Shown here piece by piece: positions 5,259 through 11,310 of a stretch of 11,310 bases of DNA. The stretch comes from Candidatus Sediminicultor secundus (lineage in GTDB: Bacteria; Atribacterota; JS1; SB-45; 34-128), in the NCBI GenBank assembly GCA_002849045.2, contig NCRO01000519.1, positions 1 to 11,310 of the forward strand, in the 5' to 3' direction. The stretch's first letter is position 1; each line of letters starts with the position of its first letter. Made by a program: the position numbers and the translations under genes. Under the pieces are notes generated by a model that saw only the letters and a program-made list of their open reading frames with translations, ran no database searches and was not told the DNA's origin.

Positions 5259-5993
5259 CTATCTACCATAGCTAAGCCTATCAGCTAAATTCCTGGGTAA
5301 CCCGGCATTAATTATTTTGCTTTTAGTTAAATTAACCGGGTAAGAAACGCGATAAATATTTACCATATTATATTTTAAGTTATAAATCCCATAACTTGCC
5401 TGGGGATTACCATCACGAGGCTGGCCAACACTCCCGCAATTAATAATATACCTTTTATTCTTACTAATTTCAATATAGCCACCATTGCTAAAATTGATAT
5501 AATCTATTTGATTATTATTATCATTGAGAGAAAAACATCCTGCTAAATGAGAATGACCCACAAAAAATATTTTAAAATCAAATTTATTGAAGATTAAACT
5601 CGCGGTATCTTTATCTAAAATGTATTCTAATAATGGATTTTGAGGACTGCCATGAACTGCAAAGACATCATCTCTAAGTTCAATCTTTTTTTTAAGATTT
5701 ACTAAAAAATTAAGGTTTTCTTTTTTTAATTGAAGAGAAGTCCATAATATTGCAGCCCTCGCAGCATAATTAAAATAATTTATATTTACTTTTCCTACAA
5801 CTGCAAAATCGTGGTTTCCGCCTATACATCTACAGTTTAAATCTTTTATCTTTTCGATGCAATAATTAGGGTCAGCGCCATAACCAACAATATCTCCTAA
5901 ACAAATAAATTCATCAACTTCTTTAATGTTTTTCAAAACACTATTTATTGCTTCAGAATTACTATGAATATCAGAAATTATTCCAATCTTCAT
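5259..5993 (-). CDS. Calcineurin-like metallophosphoesterase (YfcE/MJ0936-like)
   Basis: The 244-residue soluble protein has the whole metallophosphoesterase motif series: DIHSN (Asp8, His10), GDIVGYG (Asp34), GNHD (Asn60, His61), VHGSP (His114) and GHSH (His147, His149), followed by NCGSVGQPRDG (185-195), typical of this subfamily. These residues bind a dinuclear metal centre that hydrolyses phosphoesters. The substrate cannot be read from sequence; phosphodiesterase activity is usual in relatives. I choose ATG 5993 because AAAGGA lies five bases upstream. An ATG two codons earlier (5999) would abut that site directly. The gene follows the V-ATPase terminator, so it needs its own promoter in 6000-6107, where I see only AT-rich sequence and no convincing -35/-10 pair. 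The downstream tRNA-Arg is probably in the same transcript. Confidence 0.92.
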   Translation of the reverse strand: MKIGIISDIHSNSEAINSVLKNIKEVDEFICLGDIVGYGADPNYCIEKIKDLNCRCIGGNHDFAVVGKVNINYFNYAARAAILWTSLQLKKENLNFLVNLKKKIELRDDVFAVHGSPQNPLLEYILDKDTASLIFNKFDFKIFFVGHSHLAGCFSLNDNNNQIDYINFSNGGYIEISKNKRYIINCGSVGQPRDGNPQASYGIYNLKYNMVNIYRVSYPVNLTKSKIINAGLPRNLADRLSYGR

Positions 5994-6107
5994 TATCATC
6001 CTTTTAAAATAAATGTATTAGAGAATTTATTAATTAAATAACAGTAATAATTAATTATCTGTATATCTCCCCTTTTCTTCTTGTATTAACTATTGTCTAA
6101 TTTAAAT

Positions 6108-6145
6108 AAAAAAAACGGTGTATTTATAATTTACACCGTTTTTTT
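6108..6145 (-). terminator. Intrinsic terminator of the V-ATPase operon
   Basis: CGGTGTA (6116-6122) pairs perfectly with TACACCG (6132-6138) around a nine-base loop. The stem is flanked by eight A (6108-6115) and seven T (6139-6145), so on the minus strand a run of U follows the stem. It begins within the TAA stop of the subunit D gene. Because both flanks are suitable it could also act on plus-strand transcripts. Confidence 0.93.
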
Positions 6146-6761
6146 ATGCTCTTATAATATCTTTAATTCGCATAATTGCCGAAGTGGTCGATCTTGCCAT
6201 TTCGTCTAATTTCATAGTAATAAATTTTATCGTTTCTTCTAAATCTGGAATTATTACATATTCCAATGCATTAACTCTTCGCCTTGTTTTTTCAATTTCA
6301 TTAGCTAAAAGAGTTATTGCTTTATCTAATTCAGCTACCCTTAACATTAAAGGTAAAATATCATGATATTTTTTTAAAGCACTATCAAGCTCAGCAGCAG
6401 TATCAACCAGGCTATATGAATAATACTTACCCTCGCATTTAAATTTGTATTGGGGAACATTTACACTCATTATATTTTTAAAAGATACTTCGGTTCTACT
6501 TTTTGCTTTCGGAAACATCAAGGTTTCTTCTAAAGTCATCTTGCTCATTAAAGAGGAAACATTAGAAAAAATCGCATAACATTTTAGAAGTTTTTCTTCT
6601 AATTCCTCCCTGACCTGGTTATTCTCTTTTGCTAAGCGAACAAATATTTGAATTAAGGCATCTCTCTTATCTTTTAATAGTTTATACCCCCGTTTGGCGA
6701 CAATTAATCTCTTTTTTAATCTAAGTAACTCCATTCGGTTTGGATTAATCTTTAACAACAT
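6144..6761 (-). CDS. atpD: V/A-type ATPase subunit D (central shaft)
   Basis: The 205-residue protein is of normal length for subunit D, which with F forms the rotating shaft inside the A3B3 head. The start [20 protein letters not shown] matches the family signature, followed by [13 protein letters not shown] (22-34). The chain is nearly all long charged helices that form an antiparallel coiled coil, with the C-terminal helix near 165-205. ATG 6761 lies inside the end of the B gene (17-nt overlap), and a GGAGG about 12 bases upstream is within B, so translation is probably coupled to B. It is the last gene of the operon, with the terminator at its stop codon. No subunit H or J gene follows as in Enterococcus hirae. 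Confidence 0.96.
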   Translation of the reverse strand: MLLKINPNRMELLRLKKRLIVAKRGYKLLKDKRDALIQIFVRLAKENNQVREELEEKLLKCYAIFSNVSSLMSKMTLEETLMFPKAKSRTEVSFKNIMSVNVPQYKFKCEGKYYSYSLVDTAAELDSALKKYHDILPLMLRVAELDKAITLLANEIEKTRRRVNALEYVIIPDLEETIKFITMKLDEMARSTTSAIMRIKDIIRA

Positions 6762-8157
6762 TAATGTTTTTATCCTCCGTGGTTATATCTGTTGGCAAGT
6801 ATTTTTCTATAAATTCATCTTTTATTCTTTTTAATTCTTCTTTCGGTATAATTGTTAGCAATTTCCATCCTATATCTAAACTTTCTTCAATAGTTCTATT
6901 TTCATCTTCACCCTGTTTAACAAAAACTTCCTCAAAATTGTCTGAGAGTTTAACATATTTCTTGTCTATTTCTGTTAGTGCGGCTTCTCCCAAAATTATT
7001 GCTAATTCTTTAGCTTCCTTACCTCTTGCATAGGAAGCAAAAAGTTGATTCATAACATTTGCATGATCTCCGCGCGTTTTATTTAACCCAATTCCCTTAT
7101 CTTTTAAACGAGACAAAGAAGGTAATACATTAATAGGAGGATAAATTCCTTTATGGTGCAATTCTCTTGACAAAATTAACTGACCTTCCGTAATATAACC
7201 GGTCAAGTCTGGTATGGGATGAGTTTTATCATCTTCTGGCATAGTTAAAATGGGAATTAAAGTTATTGATCCTTTTTCTCCTTTTATTCTCCCTGCTCTC
7301 TCGTAGAGAGTGGCTAAATCGGTGTATAGATAACCGGGATAACCACGCCTGCCTGGAACTTCTTTACGAGCTGCAGAAACTTCTCTCAAAGCTTCACAAT
7401 AATTAGTCATATCAGTAAGTATTACCAGCACATGCATACCTTTTTCAAATGCTAAATACTCTGCGCAAGTTAGAGCCATTCGGGGAGTTATTAATCTTTC
7501 TACTGCCGGGTTATTAGCTAAATTAACAAACATAACACTCTTTTCTATTGCCCCGGTTCTTCTAAAATCACTTATAAAAAAATTCGCTTCCTCAAAAGTA
7601 ATTCCCATGGCGGCAAATACAACGGCAAATTTCTCTTCCTTCCCTAATACTTTTGATTGTCGAGCAATCTGGGAAGCAAGTTTTGCATGGGGTAATCCCG
7701 AACCAGAAAAGATGGGTAGCTTTTGTCCTCTGACCAAGGTGTTTAATACATCGATGGAAGAAATACCGGTTTGTATAAAATTATTAGGATAGTCTCGAGC
7801 ATAAGGATTAATAGGATTTCCGTTTATATCTAATTTTTTTTCTGCAATAATTTGAGGACCATCATCTATAGGTCTTCCCGAGCCATCAAATATTCTTCCC
7901 AAAACATCCAGGGAAAGAGGCAATTCTATTACCTTACCTAAAAAACGAACCTTAGTATTTGAAACATCAATTCCTGTGGTTCCCTCAAATAACTGGACAA
8001 CTGCCTTGTCTTCGGTGATTTCAAGCACCTGCCCTCTTCTTATTTCTCCGGAAGATAGCTCTATTTCAACTAATTCCTGATATTTTACATCGATTGTTTT
8101 TTCTACTACTATTAAAGGCCCAGCAACATCTGCTATGGTTAAATATTCTTTAATCAT
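6745..8157 (-). CDS. atpB: V/A-type ATPase subunit B (non-catalytic head subunit)
   Basis: The 470-residue protein alternates with subunit A in the hexameric head. It has the N-terminal beta-barrel (about 1-75), the degenerate P-loop [10 protein letters not shown] (151-160) typical of B in place of a real Walker A, a Walker-B-like LTDMTN (247-252), [20 protein letters not shown] (272-291), and the family signature [10 protein letters not shown] (340-349) followed by Arg350, the arginine finger that completes the A-subunit active site. Nothing is missing or truncated. ATG 8157 follows the A stop after 24 nt. The GGAG upstream is about 14 bases away, a longer spacing than for its neighbours, but no better start is visible and the N-terminus aligns with the family. 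Confidence 0.98.
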   Translation of the reverse strand: MIKEYLTIADVAGPLIVVEKTIDVKYQELVEIELSSGEIRRGQVLEITEDKAVVQLFEGTTGIDVSNTKVRFLGKVIELPLSLDVLGRIFDGSGRPIDDGPQIIAEKKLDINGNPINPYARDYPNNFIQTGISSIDVLNTLVRGQKLPIFSGSGLPHAKLASQIARQSKVLGKEEKFAVVFAAMGITFEEANFFISDFRRTGAIEKSVMFVNLANNPAVERLITPRMALTCAEYLAFEKGMHVLVILTDMTNYCEALREVSAARKEVPGRRGYPGYLYTDLATLYERAGRIKGEKGSITLIPILTMPEDDKTHPIPDLTGYITEGQLILSRELHHKGIYPPINVLPSLSRLKDKGIGLNKTRGDHANVMNQLFASYARGKEAKELAIILGEAALTEIDKKYVKLSDNFEEVFVKQGEDENRTIEESLDIGWKLLTIIPKEELKRIKDEFIEKYLPTDITTEDKNINVVKD

Positions 8158-8181
8158 CTTTGCTATATTATCTCCTTCCCT

Positions 8182-9936
8182 TTAATCGGTTGTTGAACTA
8201 ATTTGGGATATTATTTCTTTTTCAATTTCACTAAATATTTTTAAGCTCTTTTCTTCTATATATTTTGCTCTAATTATTTTTGCTTTTACTGGTAAAGCAT
8301 TTAATTTTTCTACCGTCACTCCATTTTCAATTACTTTTTCAGCATTTTCGTGAAACATCATAATTAATTTTAAGATAAGAAATTGCTTTTTTATGGAACT
8401 ATATGAATCAGTTCTATCAAAGGCATCTTGCAATAGAAAATCCTCTCTGATAGATCTTGCTGTTTCTAATATTAATTTTTCATGAGTTGACAAGGCATCA
8501 ACACCTACTAATCTTACAATTTCTTCTAATTCTGCTTCTTCCTGAAGTAAAGCCATAGATTTATTCCGTAACTCCATATATTCTTCCCCAATTTTTTTAT
8601 TGTAATATTCTGTTAGTCCGGACAAGTAAAGAGAATAACTTGTTAGCCAATCTATTGCGGGAAAATGCCTTTTATAGGCTAATTTATCTTGTAGGCTCCA
8701 GAAAACTTGAACAGTACGTAAAGTATTTTGGGTAACCGGCTCGGATAGATCTCCCCCTGGTGGTGATACCGCACCAACAATACTCAATGTTCCTTCCTTA
8801 TCATCGCTACCAAGGCATCTTACTCTTCCGGATCTTTCGTAAAAACTTGAAATTCGAGTACCTAAATAAGCAGGAAACCCTTCTTCTCCCGGCATTTCTT
8901 CTAATCTACCGGATATTTCGCGCATTGCTTCGGCCCAACGAGAAGTCGAATCAGCAATAAGCGCAACATTGTATCCCATGTCCCGATAGTATTCCGCGAT
9001 AGTTATGCCGGTATATACAGAGGCTTCACGAGCCGCTACCGGCATATTTGAGGTATTAGCAATTAAGATAGTTCTTTCCATTAATGGTTTTCCGGAATAA
9101 GGGTCGATTAATTCCGGAAATTCCAATAAAACATCGGTCATTTCATTTCCTCTTTCACCACATCCGATAAAGAGAATGATTTCTGCGTTACACCATTTGG
9201 ATATCTGGTGTTGGACTACAGTCTTCCCACTGCCAAAAGGACCCGGTATGCAGGCTGTCCCCCCTTTGGTTATGGGGAAAAACATATCTATTGCCCTTTG
9301 TCCGGTAATCAATGGTTCAAGAGGAGGTAATTTTTTCTTATAGGGCCTTGGTCTTCTTACCGGCCATTTTTGTAACATTTTGATTTCGTGAATTGAACCT
9401 TCTCGGTCTTTTATTAAGGCGATAGTATCTGTAACCGTAAATTTATCTTTATATATTTCTTTGATTTCACCCTGAATTCCATAAGGAACCATAATTTTAT
9501 GTTTAACCGTACTGCTTTCCTGGACACTACCTATAATATCACCGGATATTACTTTATCTCCTTTTTTAGAAGTTGGTTCAAAATTCCATTTCTTTTTTCT
9601 ATCAACAGCATAAGCTTCTGCTCCTCTGGTAATAAAATTTCCGCTAGTTGATTTTAATATATCCAAAGGTCTTTGAATACCATCGTAAATTGATGAGATG
9701 AGGCCGGGACCTAATTCCACGCTTAGGGGCATATCAGTAGAAAAAACAGGTTCTCCAGGACCAATTCCTGAAGTCTCCTCATAAACTTGTATGGTGGCTA
9801 AATCTTTATTTAGTTCAATTATTTCACCAATTAATTTCTGACCACTGACTTTTACCACATCATACATCTTGGCATTTTTTAACCCTTTAGCTACTACTAC
9901 CGGTCCGGCAACTTTGGTTATTTTAGCTGTTTCCAT
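8182..9936 (-). CDS. atpA: V/A-type ATPase subunit A (catalytic)
   Basis: The 584-residue protein is the catalytic subunit of the membrane ion-translocating ATPase/ATP synthase. It shows the N-terminal barrel (1-75), the family's inserted bulge domain (about 110-195), the Walker A loop GPFGSGKT (232-239, Lys238 and Thr239), GCGERGNE with catalytic Glu261 and Arg262, Walker [11 protein letters not shown] (325-334), [10 protein letters not shown] (350-359), [13 protein letters not shown] (391-403) and the signature [10 protein letters not shown] (426-435), then a helical C-terminus. All catalytic residues are intact and no intein is present. ATG 9936 shares one base with the TAA of subunit F, with AGAGGT as ribosome site, so translation is likely coupled. 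Whether H+ or Na+ is pumped depends on subunits I and K, which are outside the window. Confidence 0.98.
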   Translation of the reverse strand: METAKITKVAGPVVVAKGLKNAKMYDVVKVSGQKLIGEIIELNKDLATIQVYEETSGIGPGEPVFSTDMPLSVELGPGLISSIYDGIQRPLDILKSTSGNFITRGAEAYAVDRKKKWNFEPTSKKGDKVISGDIIGSVQESSTVKHKIMVPYGIQGEIKEIYKDKFTVTDTIALIKDREGSIHEIKMLQKWPVRRPRPYKKKLPPLEPLITGQRAIDMFFPITKGGTACIPGPFGSGKTVVQHQISKWCNAEIILFIGCGERGNEMTDVLLEFPELIDPYSGKPLMERTILIANTSNMPVAAREASVYTGITIAEYYRDMGYNVALIADSTSRWAEAMREISGRLEEMPGEEGFPAYLGTRISSFYERSGRVRCLGSDDKEGTLSIVGAVSPPGGDLSEPVTQNTLRTVQVFWSLQDKLAYKRHFPAIDWLTSYSLYLSGLTEYYNKKIGEEYMELRNKSMALLQEEAELEEIVRLVGVDALSTHEKLILETARSIREDFLLQDAFDRTDSYSSIKKQFLILKLIMMFHENAEKVIENGVTVEKLNALPVKAKIIRAKYIEEKSLKIFSEIEKEIISQISSTTD

Positions 9937-10262
9937 TATTCTACCTCTTTTCTAAATAAAATATCTGTTCCTATGGCTTTTTCTATATTTTTCCTTAATA
10001 TTTTTAATCCTAAATATTTCTTTTCTAATTTACTGGGTATTATGGTTAAACTTACAAAAGATGTTTTTTGCAATTTTTCTAATTCTTCAAATATTTGACA
10101 GGCTATCTCTTCGGTTACAAATATCGCTGCATATTCTTCTTTTACTAATTTATTTAATATTTCGACTGCTTCTTCCTTCTTAGTTATGGGGAATAAAGAG
10201 ACACCCAGTAATTTAAAACCGATTATCGTGTCTCTATCCCCTATTAAAGCAATTTTATACAT
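9936..10262 (-). CDS. atpF: V/A-type ATPase subunit F (shaft)
   Basis: The 108-residue protein matches the small F subunit, which binds D in the central shaft. The typical N-terminus MYKIALIGDRDTIIGFKLLG gives the strand, GD-x-D-T turn and helix. AAIFVTEEIA (55-64) is the second conserved strand block, and a C-terminal helix (about 82-100) contacts D. I start at ATG 10262, where family alignment begins. The frame stays open to ATG 10292, but that would add ten unrelated residues within the C gene. The start overlaps the end of C by 8 nt (ATGTATAA) with only a weak ribosome site, pointing to re-initiation by ribosomes finishing C. Confidence 0.93.
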   Translation of the reverse strand: MYKIALIGDRDTIIGFKLLGVSLFPITKKEEAVEILNKLVKEEYAAIFVTEEIACQIFEELEKLQKTSFVSLTIIPSKLEKKYLGLKILRKNIEKAIGTDILFRKEVE

Positions 10263-11310
10263 ATGTATCACGTACTCTTTCTTTGATTTCATCAGGTGAT
10301 AGTTTGTTTAACTTACCTGATAATATTATTCTAATGTTTTTTAGGTCATTCTCTTTTGCGGTAATGAATCCTACCAATGGTTCAATTCCAAAGGTAATAT
10401 ATTTTCCTATTTTTGAAAAATTTAGAATAAAATTATCACTTAACTTTTCCAATTCCATTAAGGAATTATTTTTTTGAAAGTAATTTACGCCCAGTTCTAT
10501 TATATCTTTATAATCAGTGTATATAAGTTTTTCAAACCAGGAAGATAAAGGAGAATCATATATTTCTACTATATTTTCTGCCTTAAAATCGCCTTCAGGA
10601 ATTAAAAATTCTTTGGTAAAAGCCTTTTTATCCCCTCTTATCTTTGCCCTGATGCAATTAATTATATTATTAAGATCAATGTTTATTTTAATAAATCTTT
10701 TTAAAAAAAGCTCTTCTGCTTCAATTATTTCTACTTCTTTAATTTTATTAAATATCATAATGTATCTTTCTTTGTCCAAAACAAAATCTATAATTTCAGG
10801 GTCTTTTAATTTGTCATATTCTGAGCATGTTTTTTTGATTAGGAACTCAAAAGAATCGGGAATATCTTCATATTTTTCGTCTTTAATCGCTAAGCTAAGT
10901 TTTTCTACCTCTATGGTACCAATTGACGAAACTAATTTATCAGAAAAATCTTTTTTTAGATATTTCGATTTTATAAGTATCTTGATATTGTGGAAATCAT
11001 ACTTGGATGCGAAGGTGAAATAAAGAAAATTAAAAGTAGAAACCTTAGAGATATTTTTTATTATGTCATAGCTGGATAATAGTTCTCGATTTAATGAATC
11101 TTCAAAATCTGCAGGATTATTAAGATCAAAAGAATAATCATTTAAATCACTTTCCATCAATATTTTCAAAGCAGATACGATATCACTCGATTTTATCATT
11201 CTGTCTAATATATCTTTATTTAATAATCCTTTTTCTAATTTCCTTATTCTTCCAATGGCAAAAGCATATTCTTCTTGGTTGTTAGTATCTGCGGTAAAGT
11301 ATTTAAACAT
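10255..11310 (-). CDS. atpC: V/A-type ATPase subunit C (AC39/d-type stalk connector)
   Basis: The 351-residue, mainly helical protein fits subunit C, the funnel that docks the D/F shaft on the membrane ring of K subunits. The N-terminal region EYAFAIGRIRKLEKGLL (14-30) matches the usual start of the family, and the overall helix-rich, charged composition and length (commonly about 320-390) agree. Identification rests partly on its place directly before F and A. The ATG occupies the last three bases of the window, so its ribosome site is not visible and an upstream start cannot be formally excluded, although the N-terminus looks complete. Subunits I, K and E are expected immediately beyond the right edge. 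Confidence 0.93.
   Translation of the reverse strand: MFKYFTADTNNQEEYAFAIGRIRKLEKGLLNKDILDRMIKSSDIVSALKILMESDLNDYSFDLNNPADFEDSLNRELLSSYDIIKNISKVSTFNFLYFTFASKYDFHNIKILIKSKYLKKDFSDKLVSSIGTIEVEKLSLAIKDEKYEDIPDSFEFLIKKTCSEYDKLKDPEIIDFVLDKERYIMIFNKIKEVEIIEAEELFLKRFIKINIDLNNIINCIRAKIRGDKKAFTKEFLIPEGDFKAENIVEIYDSPLSSWFEKLIYTDYKDIIELGVNYFQKNNSLMELEKLSDNFILNFSKIGKYITFGIEPLVGFITAKENDLKNIRIILSGKLNKLSPDEIKERVRDTYV

Noticed and set aside
8182..9936. Checked for an intein or damaged P-loop in subunit A
   Set aside because: GPFGSGKT and all downstream catalytic motifs are continuous at normal spacing, so the gene is ordinary.
10517..11023. Open frame of 168 codons on the plus strand
   Set aside because: It lies wholly antisense to V-ATPase subunit C, and its Ser/Ile/Leu-rich translation is the usual shadow of a charged helical protein.
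1..11310. CRISPR array or complete insertion sequence
   Set aside because: No regularly spaced direct repeats and no transposase gene are visible anywhere in the window.

Overview
This AT-rich window most likely comes from an anaerobic bacterium. Bacterial features are strong Shine-Dalgarno sites before most genes, a tRNA with its CCA encoded, a typical U-tract terminator and a bacterial 1-acyl-glycerol-phosphate acyltransferase. A V/A-type ATPase in place of an F-type enzyme, together with AmmeMemoRadiSam protein B (MEMO family) and NHL-repeat proteins, is seen in low-GC anaerobes such as Clostridia, Atribacterota and Thermotogota. I cannot fix the phylum; Atribacterota is only a guess.

Right half (6108-11310, all minus strand): the distal part of a V-type ATPase operon in the usual order C-F-A-B-D. 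The genes overlap or nearly touch: 8 nt for C/F, 1 nt for F/A, a 24-nt gap for A/B and 17 nt for B/D. A strong hairpin/T-run terminator starts at the D stop codon. Subunits I, K and E would be expected beyond the right edge. The A subunit has intact catalytic residues and B has the expected non-catalytic P-loop and arginine finger, so the encoded V1 head looks functional.

Middle (1574-5993, all minus strand): a calcineurin-like metallophosphoesterase is followed 3 nt after its stop by tRNA-Arg(CCG). Then come a PlsC-type acyltransferase, a secreted and membrane-anchored NHL-propeller/TPR protein, a MEMO-family protein and a Mth938/AAMDC-family protein. I moved three starts inward from the longest open frames (metallophosphoesterase, NHL protein, MEMO) because the Shine-Dalgarno spacing demands it. 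I moved subunit F on family alignment.

Left end (1-1573, plus strand where coding): this looks like decayed or accessory DNA. It holds a possible protein tail (1-108), a 29-codon remnant of a ParA N-terminus with a damaged Walker A (207-296), and an unrecognised small gene (336-620) whose frame runs on past a TAG to 782. A gene-poor stretch of about 790 bp follows, with degenerate GCGTATAG words and a short palindromic repeat. A second, larger repeat with the same end sequences sits between the MEMO and Mth938 genes.

I found no CRISPR array, complete mobile element, riboswitch or clearly new multi-gene system. The best leads are the TAG-interrupted gene with its ParA relic, the palindromic repeat pair, and the NHL/TPR-MEMO-Mth938 group of poorly understood conserved proteins.
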